In this document: positions 25,849 to 34,040 of the stretch, piece after piece
Layout: each line of letters opens with the position of its first letter
Numbering within the stretch: position 1 is the stretch's first letter
NCBI RefSeq assembly: GCF_014649335.1
Contig: NZ_BMSV01000004.1
Location: 62,001-126,000 of the forward strand
DNA: 64,000 bases
DNA from: Streptomyces roseolilacinus
Lineage (GTDB): Bacteria > Actinomycetota > Actinomycetes > Streptomycetales > Streptomycetaceae
Reading direction: 5' to 3'
Translations under genes and position numbers: made by a program
The notes under the pieces: model-generated
What the model was told of the DNA's origin: nothing
The model's database searches: none
Seen by the model: the letters and a program-made list of their open reading frames with translations, nothing else

Positions 25849-27234
25849 TCACCTGCCGTCGCGGGCCAGGAAGGCGAGCAGGTCCTGGCGGCTCACCACG
25901 CCGGTCGGCTTGCCCTCGACCAGCACGATCGCCGCGTCCGCCCGGCCCAGGACGGCCATCAGGTCCTCGACCGGCTCGCCCGAGCCGACCTGCGGGAGCG
26001 GGGCGCTCATGTGCTTCTCCAGCGGGTCGTTGAGGGAGGCGCGCTGGGCGAACAGCGCCTCCAGCAGCTCCCGCTCGACGACCGAGCCGACGATCTCGGC
26101 GGCCATCACGTCCGGGTGCCCGGCGCCCGGCTTGACGATGGGCATCTGCGACACGCCGTACTCGCGGAGCACCTCGATCGCCTCGCCGACCGTCTCCTCC
26201 GGGTGCATGTGCACCAGCTTCGGGATGTCGCCCTCCTTGTGGCGCAGGACGTCGCCGACGCGCGCGGACGGGCCGGTGTCCTCCAGGAAGCCGTAGTCCG
26301 CCATCCACTCGTCGTTGAAGATCTTGGAGAGGTAGCCGCGGCCGCTGTCCGGCAGCAGGACGACCACGACGTCGTCCGGGCCGAGGCCCTCCGCGACGCG
26401 CAGCGCCGCGACGACGGCCATGCCGCAGGAGCCGCCCACGAGGAGGCCCTCCTCCTTGGCGAGGCGGCGGGTCATCTGGAAGGAGTCCTTGTCGGAGACG
26501 GCGACGATCTCGTCCGTCACCTTCTGGTCGTAGGCGGACGGCCAGAAGTCCTCACCGACGCCCTCGACCAGGTACGGCCGGCCGGAACCGCCGGAGTAGA
26601 CCGAGCCCTCCGGGTCCGCGCCGACGACCCTGACCTTGCCGTCGCTGACCTCCTTGAGGTAGCGGCCGGTGCCGGAGATGGTGCCGCCCGTGCCGACGCC
26701 CGCGACGAAGTGGGTGATCCTCCCGTCCGTCTGCTCCCACAGCTCGGGGCCGGTGGTCTCGTAGTGCGAGCGCGGGTTGTTCGGGTTCGAGTACTGGTCC
26801 GGCTTCCAGGCGCCGGGCGTCTCGCGGACGAGGCGGTCGGAGACGTTGTAGTACGAGTCCGGGTGCTCGGGGTCGACCGCCGTGGGGCAGACGACGACCT
26901 CGGCGCCGTACGCCCGCAGCACGTTGATCTTGTCGGTGGACACCTTGTCGGGGCAGACGAAGATGCACTTGTAGCCCTTCTGCTGGGCCACGATCGCCAG
27001 TCCCACGCCCGTGTTGCCGGACGTCGGCTCGACGATGGTGCCGCCGGGGCGCAGCTCGCCGCTCCTCTCGGCCGCCTCGATCATGCGCAGGGCGATGCGG
27101 TCCTTCACCGAACCGCCGGGGTTGAAGTACTCGACCTTGGCCAGGACCGTGGCCTGGATGCCCGCGGTCACACTGTTGAGCTTCACCAGCGGGGTGTTGC
27201 CGACGAGGCTGATCATCGAGTCGTGGATTTGCAC
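25849..27234 (-). CDS. cbs: Cystathionine beta-synthase
   Basis: PLP enzyme joining serine (or O-acetylserine) and homocysteine into cystathionine in reverse transsulfuration. The 461-aa protein has the catalytic domain first: LVGNTPLVKLN, the PLP lysine in NPGGSVKDRIAL, PTSGNTGVGLAI and GVGTGGTISGTGRYLKE. Two CBS domains follow (about 330-455, with VGDVLRHKEGDIPKLVHMHP and AIVLVEGKPTGVVSRQDLLA), which in this family bind adenosyl ligands. There is no haem-binding N-terminal extension, as usual in bacteria. The GTG at 27234 (VQIHDSMISL) has GGAG upstream; an upstream ATG in frame lacks a ribosome site. It is divergent from the SGNH hydrolase. Confidence 0.95.
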   Translation of the reverse strand: MQIHDSMISLVGNTPLVKLNSVTAGIQATVLAKVEYFNPGGSVKDRIALRMIEAAERSGELRPGGTIVEPTSGNTGVGLAIVAQQKGYKCIFVCPDKVSTDKINVLRAYGAEVVVCPTAVDPEHPDSYYNVSDRLVRETPGAWKPDQYSNPNNPRSHYETTGPELWEQTDGRITHFVAGVGTGGTISGTGRYLKEVSDGKVRVVGADPEGSVYSGGSGRPYLVEGVGEDFWPSAYDQKVTDEIVAVSDKDSFQMTRRLAKEEGLLVGGSCGMAVVAALRVAEGLGPDDVVVVLLPDSGRGYLSKIFNDEWMADYGFLEDTGPSARVGDVLRHKEGDIPKLVHMHPEETVGEAIEVLREYGVSQMPIVKPGAGHPDVMAAEIVGSVVERELLEALFAQRASLNDPLEKHMSAPLPQVGSGEPVEDLMAVLGRADAAIVLVEGKPTGVVSRQDLLAFLARDGR

Positions 27235-27350
27235 CGTAAGTCTCCGGGGTCTCCGTAATGGTCCAGCCAGCGTAAGCCGAGTGGATGCGTAGGCGGGCAC
27301 GGTTCCGGGGCAGTTAGCTCACAGACGGTACGGAGGAGGTGGCCGCGCCT

Positions 27351-28349
27351 ATGTCGAGGGCGAGGGTGGCACGGCGGATCGCCGCGGGTGCGGCGTACGG
27401 GGGCGGCGGCATCGGGCTGCTGGGGGTGGCCGCGGCGGGGGTGCTGCTGGCCGAGATGCAGTTGGCGAAGCGGTCCGTGGGCGGCGGTGTCGCGCCCCTC
27501 CCCCCGGCGGCCGACGGACTGTACGGGCGCGGCTTCGACGGGGTGCCGCTGCGGCTCGCCATGCTGGGCGACTCCACGGCCGCGGGCCAGGGCGTGCGGC
27601 GCGCCGGCCAGACCCCGGGCGCGCTGCTCGCCTCCGGGCTCGCCGAGGTGGCCGAGCGGTCGGTGGAGCTGCGCAACGTCGCCCTGCCCGGCGCCCGCTC
27701 CGACGACCTGGACCGGCAGGTCGCCCTGCTGCTCACCCGGCCGGGGCGGATCCCGGACGCCTGCGTCATCATGATCGGCGCGAACGACGTCACGCACCGG
27801 ATGCCGCCCACGCAGTCCGTGCGGTACCTGTCGGAGGCGGTGCGGCGGCTGCGCGCCGCGGGCACCGAGGTGGTCGTCGGCACCTGCCCCGACCTGGGCA
27901 CCATCGAGCCGGTGTACCAGCCGCTGCGTTGGCTGGCGCGGCGGCTGTCGCGGCAGCTGGCGGCGGCGCAGACGATCGTGGCGGTGGAGCAGGGCGGCCG
28001 GACCGTGTCGCTGGGCGACCTGCTGGGGCCGGAGTTCGCGGCGAACCCGCGGGAGATGTTCGGCGCCGACAACTACCACCCGTCGGCGGAGGGGTACGCC
28101 ACGGCGGCGATGGCGGTGCTGCCGACGGTGTGCGCGGTCCTGGGCGTGTGGCCGGAGCCCGAGCGGCTGGACGCGGACCGGCGGGAGGGGATGCTGCCGG
28201 TGGCCGTGGCGGCGGCGGAGGCGGCCGAGGAGGCGGGTACGGAGGTCACGGGCGCCCGCGGGCCGTGGGCCTTCCTCAAGCACCGCCGCCGCCGGCGCCT
28301 GACGGAGTCCGCCGCCCCCGAGCCCCCCACCGCCGGCGCCCCGGCGTGA
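27351..28349 (+). CDS. SGNH/GDSL-family hydrolase with N-terminal membrane anchor
   Basis: A 332-aa protein. The N-terminal hydrophobic segment (about 12-36, AAGAAYGGGGIGLLGVAAAG) acts as a signal anchor, so the enzyme is probably extracytoplasmic. The SGNH blocks are present: I RLAMLGDSTAAGQG (catalytic Ser), II LPGARSDDL (Gly), III MIGANDVTHR (Asn) and V DNYHPSAEGY (Asp and His). The natural ester substrate is unknown. GGAGGAGGT lies 10 bases before the ATG at 27351; a GTG at 27339 overlaps that ribosome site and is less likely. A basic Arg-rich tail (HRRRRR) closes the protein. Confidence 0.9.
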   Translation: MSRARVARRIAAGAAYGGGGIGLLGVAAAGVLLAEMQLAKRSVGGGVAPLPPAADGLYGRGFDGVPLRLAMLGDSTAAGQGVRRAGQTPGALLASGLAEVAERSVELRNVALPGARSDDLDRQVALLLTRPGRIPDACVIMIGANDVTHRMPPTQSVRYLSEAVRRLRAAGTEVVVGTCPDLGTIEPVYQPLRWLARRLSRQLAAAQTIVAVEQGGRTVSLGDLLGPEFAANPREMFGADNYHPSAEGYATAAMAVLPTVCAVLGVWPEPERLDADRREGMLPVAVAAAEAAEEAGTEVTGARGPWAFLKHRRRRRLTESAAPEPPTAGAPA

Positions 28350-28434
28350 CGCGCCCGCCCGCCCCGCCCCGGGCCCCGTCCGGGAAGGCCCGGTCCGGAG
28401 GGGCCCCGTCCGGACGCGGCCCGGGAGGAGCGAC

Positions 28435-28448
28435 TGAGCGGGCGCTTA
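28435..28448. promoter_or_regulatory. TetR-type operator candidate upstream of thiolase
   Basis: TGAGCG-GG-CGCTTA is a near-perfect dyad (5 of 6 positions), of the form often bound by TetR-type regulators of acyl-CoA metabolism. It lies about 98 bp before the thiolase ATG. No TetR gene is adjacent in this window. Confidence 0.35.
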
Positions 28449-28459
28449 GAAATGCGGTG

Positions 28460-28487
28460 GGGGTCACACCCCGCATGCGGTGACCCC
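28460..28487. promoter_or_regulatory. GGGGTCAC/GTGACCCC dyad upstream of thiolase
   Basis: GGGGTCAC (28460-28467) and GTGACCCC (28480-28487) are perfectly inverted around a 12-base spacer containing GCATGC. The dyad ends 58 bp before the thiolase start, so it could overlap its promoter. The binding factor is unknown. Confidence 0.45.
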
Positions 28488-28545
28488 GGCTCTACGTAGG
28501 GGTAACTTCCCTCTGAGTCGCACACCCGCCCACCCTGGAGCCGTG

Positions 28546-29766
28546 ATGCCCGAAGCCGTGATCGTCTCAGCCGCCCGTTCCCCCATCGGCCGGGCCTTCA
28601 AAGGCTCGCTGAAGGACCTGCGGCCCGACGACCTGACCGCCACGATCATCCAGGCCGCCCTCGCCAAGGTCCCCGAGCTGGACCCGCGGGACATCGACGA
28701 CCTCATGCTCGGCTGCGGCCTGCCGGGCGGCGAGCAGGGCTACAACCTGGGGCGCATCGTCGCCGTGCAGATGGGCATGGACCACCTGCCCGGCTGCACC
28801 CTGACCCGCTACTGCGCCTCGTCCCTGCAGACCACGCGCATGGCCCTGCACGCCATCAAGGCGGGCGAGGGCGACGTGTTCATCTCCGCGGGCGTCGAGA
28901 CGGTCTCGCGGTACGTCAAGGGCAACTCCGACAGCCTGCCCGACACCCACAACCCGATCTTCGCCGAGGCGCAGGCCCGCACCGCGGCCGCCGCCGAGAA
29001 CGGCGCCTCCGAGTGGCACGACCCGCGCGAGGACGGCACCGTGCCGGACGCGTACATCGCGATGGGCCAGACCGCCGAGAACCTCGCCCTCCTCAAGGGC
29101 GTCAGCCGCCAGGAGATGGACGAGTTCGGCGTGCGGTCGCAGAACCTCGCCGAGCAGGCCCTCAAGAACGGCTTCTGGGAGCGCGAGATCACCCCGGTGA
29201 CGCTCCCGGACGGCACCGTGGTCAGCAAGGACGACGGCCCCCGCGCGGGCGTCACCCTGGAGGGCGTGCAGGGCCTCAAGCCGGTCTTCCGCCCCGACGG
29301 CCGCGTCACCGCCGCCAACTGCTGCCCGCTCAACGACGGCGCCGCCGCCCTCGTCGTCATGTCCGACACGAAGGCGCGCGAGCTGGGCCTGACCCCGCTC
29401 GCCCGGGTCGTCTCCACCGGCGTCTCCGGCCTCTCCCCCGAGATCATGGGGTACGGCCCGGTCGAGGCCAGCAAGCGGGCGCTCGCCCACGCCGGCCTCA
29501 CCATCGACGACATCGACCTGGTCGAGATCAACGAGGCGTTCGCCGCCCAGGTGATCCCCTCCTACAAGGACCTGGGCATCCCGCTGGAGAAGCTGAACGT
29601 CAACGGCGGCGGCATCGCCGTCGGCCACCCCTTCGGCATGACCGGCGCGCGCATCACGACGACCCTGATCAACAGCCTCCAGTTCCACGACAAGCAGTTC
29701 GGCCTGGAGACCATGTGTGTCGGCGGCGGTCAGGGCATGGCCATGGTGATCGAGCGGCTCTCCTGA
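28546..29766 (+). CDS. Acetyl-CoA C-acyltransferase (thiolase)
   Basis: Condenses or cleaves acyl-CoA thioesters, in beta-oxidation or acetoacetyl-CoA formation. The 406-aa length is normal. The nucleophile is Cys90 in [11 protein letters not shown], and the second catalytic regions are [23 protein letters not shown] (His) and [10 protein letters not shown] (second Cys). The N-terminus [18 protein letters not shown] is typical. The ATG at 28546 has GGAG 5 bases upstream. It is monocistronic, with two dyads in its promoter region and a perfect terminator behind it. A FadA-type role is likely, but the chain-length preference cannot be read. Confidence 0.93.
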   Translation: MPEAVIVSAARSPIGRAFKGSLKDLRPDDLTATIIQAALAKVPELDPRDIDDLMLGCGLPGGEQGYNLGRIVAVQMGMDHLPGCTLTRYCASSLQTTRMALHAIKAGEGDVFISAGVETVSRYVKGNSDSLPDTHNPIFAEAQARTAAAAENGASEWHDPREDGTVPDAYIAMGQTAENLALLKGVSRQEMDEFGVRSQNLAEQALKNGFWEREITPVTLPDGTVVSKDDGPRAGVTLEGVQGLKPVFRPDGRVTAANCCPLNDGAAALVVMSDTKARELGLTPLARVVSTGVSGLSPEIMGYGPVEASKRALAHAGLTIDDIDLVEINEAFAAQVIPSYKDLGIPLEKLNVNGGGIAVGHPFGMTGARITTTLINSLQFHDKQFGLETMCVGGGQGMAMVIERLS

Positions 29767-29805
29767 TCCGACCCCCGTGAACCGCGTCGCGTCCCAGCCG
29801 TGACC

Positions 29806-29846
29806 GAATCTCCCCCAGGATGTGACCTATCTCCTGGGGGAGATTC
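29806..29846 (+). terminator. Intrinsic terminator after thiolase
   Basis: GAATCTCCCCCAGGA (29806-29820) pairs perfectly with TCCTGGGGGAGATTC (29832-29846) around an 11-base loop. GTTTGTG follows. Confidence 0.88.
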
Positions 29847-29993
29847 GTTTGTGCAGGTCATCGTTGTGGGAGCGCGAAACATCAGCAGAAGAAAACTGTC
29901 CAATTCGTGACGTAATGCACTGACACCGGGTCCACAGCCGGGACAAGCTGATGTAGGAAGTGCGGGGGATCGATTGAAACCGGGAGTAAGTCA

Positions 29994-30914
29994 GTGAGCG
30001 CCATGTCTCTCGCCCTGCTGCTGACCACGGCCACCGCCACGGCCGTGGGCGCCGCTGCCCTGTACACCACTCACGGGCTGCGCCGGCAGATCACCGCCCT
30101 GCGCACCGACCTCGCGGCCGTCCTCGGCGCGGCGGGCCGGGCTCCGACCGTCCCGCACGCCCGCTCCGCGGACGCCACGATGGCGGAGGAGATACGCGCG
30201 GCCGTCACCGAGGCCCTCGCCGAGGAGCGCGAGCGCGAGCTGGCGGAGGCCCGCGCCTTCTGGGCCGCCCAGGAGGCCAGGGACGCCTCCGACTCCCCCG
30301 CCTCCCTGCTGGGCGGCGCCACGGGCCCGCTGGGCGGCGTCGGCGACGACGGCCCCTACTTCGTGCCGCGCCAGTCCGACTTCGCGGGCCTGGAGGCGCT
30401 GGACCTCGACGCCGAGTACGACACCGACCCGCTGGGCGACTTCACCGGCGCGGAGCTGCCCGACCTGCCCGGCCTGCTGGGCGGCGAGTTCCCGGAGCCG
30501 GCCGGGGCGGGCGACTGCCCCGAGTACGCCGAGGACTCCCCCGAGCTGGCCGCGGCCCGCCGCCGGCACCCCTCGCACCCCGACTTCGTGCCCGTCCAGA
30601 CGCCGGTCGTCACCGACCACGAGCGGACCGTGGCGCGCCTGGAGGAGCTGGCCGCCGCGCGCACCGCGCTGACCGACGTGCGGCCCGGACCGCTCGGCAC
30701 GCTCGACGTGTACGTCTTCGAGGACGGCACCACGCTGTGCATGACGCCCGGGCACCGCGAGACCGCCGAACGCCTCGCCGAGGCCCTGCGCGAGGGCGCC
30801 ACGCCGTTCCTGCTGGGCGGGTCGGGCGTCTCCGGCGCGTACGCCCTGACGTTCTCCTGCGGCGACGAGGAGAACGTCTACATCCTCGCCGACCGCGTCA
30901 TCGCCTCCCTGTAG
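29994..30914 (+). CDS. Membrane-anchored hypothetical protein, 306 aa
   Basis: Not recognised. A single N-terminal hydrophobic helix (SLALLLTTATATAVGAAALY) is followed by a coiled-coil-like charged region (EEIRAAVTEALAEERERELA), an acidic Asp/Glu-rich middle (about 110-200), and a C-terminal folded part with TLDVYVFEDGTTLCMTPGHR and YALTFSCGDEENVYILADR. Two cysteines lie in the last part. The GTG at 29994 has GGGAG 7 bases upstream; an ATG at 30003 is possible. It sits after the thiolase terminator and before a convergent small gene. Confidence 0.65.
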   Translation: MSAMSLALLLTTATATAVGAAALYTTHGLRRQITALRTDLAAVLGAAGRAPTVPHARSADATMAEEIRAAVTEALAEERERELAEARAFWAAQEARDASDSPASLLGGATGPLGGVGDDGPYFVPRQSDFAGLEALDLDAEYDTDPLGDFTGAELPDLPGLLGGEFPEPAGAGDCPEYAEDSPELAAARRRHPSHPDFVPVQTPVVTDHERTVARLEELAAARTALTDVRPGPLGTLDVYVFEDGTTLCMTPGHRETAERLAEALREGATPFLLGGSGVSGAYALTFSCGDEENVYILADRVIASL

Positions 30915-30923
30915 GCGCCGCCC

Positions 30924-31268
30924 CTACAGGCCCGCCCGCGCCGCCGCCGCGCGGACCGACGCCACCGCGTCCGCCAGCTCCCCGCCCGGCGCCGCCCCGG
31001 ACGCACCGTCCCGGCGCGCGGCGGCACGCAGCGCCTCGGCGAGGTCCGCGCCCGCCACCGCCAGCTGGTCCCCCACCGCGAAGACCCCCGCGTCGGGCAT
31101 GACGCGCACCTCCGCCGCGCCCTCCAGCCGCTGCGCCCGCTCCGCCAGCTCCCTGGCCAGCGCGAGCCCCTCCGCCGCCGCGCCCTGCCTGAGCCGGCTC
31201 TGCGGGGCGGCCCGCAGCCGGTCGGCGAGCATGCCCACGGCCTCGTCCAGTTCCGTCGTATCGTGCAC
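30924..31268 (-). CDS. Small hypothetical protein, 114 aa
   Basis: Not recognised. The sequence is Ala-rich and helical (LDEAVGMLADRLRAAPQSRL, GLALARELAERAQRLEGA) with a short strand pair (VRVMPDAGVFAVGDQLAV). The GTG at 31268 has only AGGG upstream. Codon bias fits a coding frame, but support is limited to length and strand layout. It is divergent from the small gene at 31368. Confidence 0.5.
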   Translation of the reverse strand: MHDTTELDEAVGMLADRLRAAPQSRLRQGAAAEGLALARELAERAQRLEGAAEVRVMPDAGVFAVGDQLAVAGADLAEALRAAARRDGASGAAPGGELADAVASVRAAAARAGL

Positions 31269-31367
31269 GCCGCGACCCTATGCGCCGGTACGGCACTGTT
31301 GCCAACGGGCGAACACTCGGGCACGGTGACGTGAAGGAGCACTCGCGCACAGCGTCCGGAGGCGCCG

Positions 31368-31598
31368 ATGTCCCACGTCTTCTCCGAAGAGACCCATCGA
31401 AATCTGCTCTCCCGCATCCCCCACTGCACGGGCCGTGAAGTGTCCGACTGGCTTCGCACCGTCGAGGAAGGCCCTTCCCTCATCCGCTTCGAGGAGAAGG
31501 TGAGCTGGCTCCGGAGCGAGCACGACCTCGCGTACGGCCACGCCAAGGCGATCATCCACGAGTACGACCTGCGGCGTGCCGCGCGCAAGCTGCTGTAG
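31368..31598 (+). CDS. DUF4287-type small protein, 76 aa
   Basis: A compact, charged 76-aa protein. RIPHCTGREVSDWLRTVEEG followed by LRSEHDLAYGHAKAIIHEYD is the pattern of DUF4287 domains (a conserved tri-helical module with LxxxHxxxxGHA). GGAGG lies 6 bases before the ATG at 31368. It is followed by a terminator shared with the convergent Bax-inhibitor gene. The function of the family is unknown. Confidence 0.75.
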   Translation: MSHVFSEETHRNLLSRIPHCTGREVSDWLRTVEEGPSLIRFEEKVSWLRSEHDLAYGHAKAIIHEYDLRRAARKLL

Positions 31599-31619
31599 GC
31601 GGCGGGTCCGCACGACGCC

Positions 31620-31654
31620 GAAGGGCCCGCCCGGACGAACCGGGCGGGCCCTTC
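31620..31654. terminator. Bidirectional terminator between convergent genes
   Basis: GAAGGGCCCGCCCGG (31620-31634) and CCGGGCGGGCCCTTC (31640-31654) form a perfect 15-bp stem with a 5-base loop. Confidence 0.88.
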
Positions 31655-31670
31655 ACCGACTGCGGGGCGG

Positions 31671-32549
31671 TCAGTCCTCGCCGGCGAAGATCTGCACCAG
31701 CCGCAGGAACTCCAGGTAGATCCACACCAGGGTCATGGTGAGGCCGAACGCGGCCAGCCACGACTCCTCGCGCGGAGCGCCGTAGGCGATGCCGTCCTCG
31801 ACCTGCTTGAAGTCCAGCGCAAGGAAGCAGGCGCCGAGGACGATGCCGATGAGGCCGAACACGATGCCGAGGCCGCCGCTGCGGAAGCCCAGGCCGTCAC
31901 CGCCGCCGAAGACGGCGAACAGCGCGTTCACCGCCATCAGCAGGACGAAGCCGATCGCGGCCGCCATCACGAAGCCGTAGAAGCGGCGGGTGACGCGGAT
32001 CCAGCGCATCTTGTACGCGATGAGCACGCCGGCGAAGACCGCCATCGTGCCGAGCACCGCCTGCGGGACGGCGCCCGCCGTGACGTACGTCGAGACGGCG
32101 CTGGAGATGACGCCGAGGAAGACGCCCTCGAACGCCGCGTACCCCAGGATCAGGGCGGGCGACGCCTTGCGCTTGAAGGACTGCACCATCGCGAGGACGA
32201 AGGCCACCAGGGCCGCGCCGATGCCGATGCCGTACGACTTGCCGAGGTTGGCCGGGTCGACCGGCAGCAGGAGCCAGGCGAGCGTCGCGGTGACGAACAC
32301 CGTGCCGAGCGTGATGGCCGTGCGGGTCACCACGTCGTCGATGGTCATGGCACCGGTGTGCGCCGAAGCCTGCGGCGGGACACCCTGCTGGACGTCCTGC
32401 TGGGCGTAGGGGTTGGTCGCGTACGGGTTCGTCGCGTACGGGTTGGTTCCAGCGGCGGGGCCCCCGGCCTGCTGCTGCGCGTTGAAGCCCGCGTAGCCGT
32501 TGTCGCGGCTGAACCCCCGTCGCGAGAAGACCGGGTTGCTGCTCCTCAT
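31671..32549 (-). CDS. Bax inhibitor-1/YccA family membrane protein
   Basis: A 292-aa protein. The cytoplasmic N-terminus contains a threefold NPYAT repeat (TNPYATNPYATNPYAQQ, about 35-52). Seven hydrophobic segments follow from about 75 on, including ITLGTVFVTATLAWLLLPV, GIGIGAALVAFVLAMVQSF and LGIVFGLIGIVLGACFLALD. The end has the family stretch ALDFKQVEDGIAYGAPREE and VWIYLEFLRLVQ. Members such as BsYetJ behave as proton-sensitive calcium leak channels; the role here is inferred. GGAGGAG precedes the ATG at 32549. The repeat-rich tail is a lineage feature. Confidence 0.92.
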   Translation of the reverse strand: MRSSNPVFSRRGFSRDNGYAGFNAQQQAGGPAAGTNPYATNPYATNPYAQQDVQQGVPPQASAHTGAMTIDDVVTRTAITLGTVFVTATLAWLLLPVDPANLGKSYGIGIGAALVAFVLAMVQSFKRKASPALILGYAAFEGVFLGVISSAVSTYVTAGAVPQAVLGTMAVFAGVLIAYKMRWIRVTRRFYGFVMAAAIGFVLLMAVNALFAVFGGGDGLGFRSGGLGIVFGLIGIVLGACFLALDFKQVEDGIAYGAPREESWLAAFGLTMTLVWIYLEFLRLVQIFAGED

Positions 32550-32698
32550 CTCACTCCTCCATGGCCGCCGTGCGCGGCCTTGGAACAAGAGTAATGGGGG
32601 AGCAAAGGAAACACCCTAGTGCTCGGGGAGGATCTTTCCGCTCCTGGGTCTCGATCACGCAACCCCCGTGTCGCGCCGGAACCTCCCCGAGCCGTCGG

Positions 32699-32779
32699 TG
32701 CCCGGAGCGGGACTCGAACCCGCACGGCCGTAGGCCAGCGAGGTTTAAGCTCGCCGTGTCTGCGTTCCACCATCCGGGC
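32699..32779 (-). tRNA. bldA: tRNA-Leu, anticodon TAA (bldA)
   Basis: On the minus strand the acceptor arms GCCCGGA (32779-32773) and TCCGGGC (32706-32700) pair fully. The D arm GTG...CAC, anticodon stem GCGAG/CTCGC, loop CTTAAAC with anticodon TAA, long variable arm GGCC-TAC-GGCC and T arm GCGGG-TTCGAGT-CCCGC are all present. The long variable arm and anticodon identify leucine tRNA for UUA codons. In streptomycetes this is bldA, which licenses translation of rare TTA-containing developmental and secondary-metabolism genes. The discriminator A (32699) is followed by CCG, so the full CCA end is not encoded. Confidence 0.95.
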
Positions 32780-32810
32780 ATGACGCGTGAGTGCCCCGCG
32801 TCAGCACACG

Positions 32811-32816
32811 AGCCTA
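32811..32816 (-). promoter_or_regulatory. Candidate -10 element of bldA
   Basis: TAGGCT on the minus strand would start transcription about 25 bases before the mature tRNA. No good -35 match was seen at 17 bases. An AT-rich patch (CAATAAAATAAGAC on the minus strand) lies about 60 bases further upstream. Confidence 0.3.
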
Positions 32817-33196
32817 TCCGGGCGCTTCCCTCGAACAGCGGAAGAGTGGCCCGATGTTGTCTTATTTTATTGAGTTCTGAGGGTGCGTCAGGCCACATCG
32901 AGGGCGTTGCGCAGCAGCGGCGCGGGGTTCGCGGCCGCACATGCCGTCCCGGTGGAATGACGGAAAGTCGCCGTCCGTCCACGGCGAGTCCTCGCCATCG
33001 GGGCCGGCTCCCGCCCCCGTACGCCGTCCCGGTGGGGGTCTCAGGGGCGCCGTCATACCTCAGGAGGAGGGGCGGAGCGCGCCGTCAGACTCCAGAGGGC
33101 CCCCGGAACGGGCACGCGGACGGACGACCGGCGGGGGTGGCGGCGCGGACGATGGAACGGTCCTCGACGAACCCATGTGTGACAGGAGCCCTCCTC
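32817..33196. other. Intergenic region between bldA and the ABC exporter
   Basis: This is a 380-bp stretch without a convincing gene. It should carry the bldA promoter on the minus strand and the ABC-operon promoter on the plus strand. The only AT-rich part is around 32855-32880. Short frames in this region lack ribosome sites and streptomycete codon bias. Confidence 0.4.
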
Positions 33197-33970
33197 GTGA
33201 TCCCCACCCCGACGACCGCACGCCGCGCCACCGCGGTGGCCGCCCGCGCCACGGATCTCTCCAAGGTCTACGGGCAGGGCGAGACCCGGGTGGTCGCCCT
33301 CGACCGGGTCACCGTGGAGTTCCCGCAGGGCGAGTTCACCGCGATCATGGGCCCGTCCGGGTCCGGCAAGTCCACCCTGATGCACTGCGTGGCCGGCCTG
33401 GACACCTTCTCCGGCGGCTCGGCCCGCATCGGCGACACGGAGCTGGGCTCCCTCAAGGACAAGCAGCTCACCCAGCTGCGCCGGGACAAGATCGGCTTCA
33501 TCTTCCAGGCGTTCAACCTGCTGCCGACGCTCACCGCCCTGGAGAACATCACGCTCCCCATGGACATCGCGGGCCGCAAGCCGGACCGGCAGTGGATGGA
33601 CCGGGTCATCGACATGGTCGGCCTGTCCGGGCGGCTCGGCCACCGGCCGGCGCAGCTCTCCGGCGGCCAGCAGCAGCGCGTCGCCGTCGCCCGCGCCCTG
33701 GCCTCCCGGCCCGAGATCATCTTCGGCGACGAGCCCACCGGCAACCTCGACTCGCGCTCCGGCGCCGAGGTGCTGGGCTTCCTGCGGAACTCGGTGCGGG
33801 AGCTGGGCCAGACGGTCGTGATGGTCACCCACGACCCGGTCGCCGCGTCCTACGCCGACCGGGTGATCTTCCTGGCGGACGGCCGGATCGTCGACGAGAT
33901 GCTCGCGCCGACCGCCGACGGGGTGCTGGACCGCATGAAGGAGTTCGACACCAAGGGCCGGACCAGCTGA
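33197..33970 (+). CDS. ABC transporter ATP-binding protein (MacB/LolD-like)
   Basis: A 257-aa ATPase subunit. Walker A is GPSGSGKSTLMH, the Q-loop is FQAFNLL, the signature is QLSGGQQQRVAVARAL, Walker B is IIFGDEPTGNLDS and the H-loop is MVTHDP. The KVYGQGETRVVALDRV start and the long FNLLPTLTALENI are typical of the MacB/LolD (o228) group, which pairs with FtsX-fold permeases. The GTG at 33197 has AGGAG 9 bases upstream. The permease gene follows 70 bp downstream, forming a two-gene mechanotransmission-type transporter of unknown substrate. Confidence 0.93.
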   Translation: MIPTPTTARRATAVAARATDLSKVYGQGETRVVALDRVTVEFPQGEFTAIMGPSGSGKSTLMHCVAGLDTFSGGSARIGDTELGSLKDKQLTQLRRDKIGFIFQAFNLLPTLTALENITLPMDIAGRKPDRQWMDRVIDMVGLSGRLGHRPAQLSGGQQQRVAVARALASRPEIIFGDEPTGNLDSRSGAEVLGFLRNSVRELGQTVVMVTHDPVAASYADRVIFLADGRIVDEMLAPTADGVLDRMKEFDTKGRTS

Positions 33971-34040
33971 CCGGGGCGCCGGACCCGCCCCGCGCCCCGC
34001 CCCTCCCGCCACCGGCCCCCTCCACCCCAGGACACACCTC

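Noticed and set aside
32941..33196. Short plus- and minus-strand frames between bldA and the ABC operon
   Set aside because: They have no ribosome sites, low-complexity Gly/Arg/Pro composition and wrong codon-position GC pattern.
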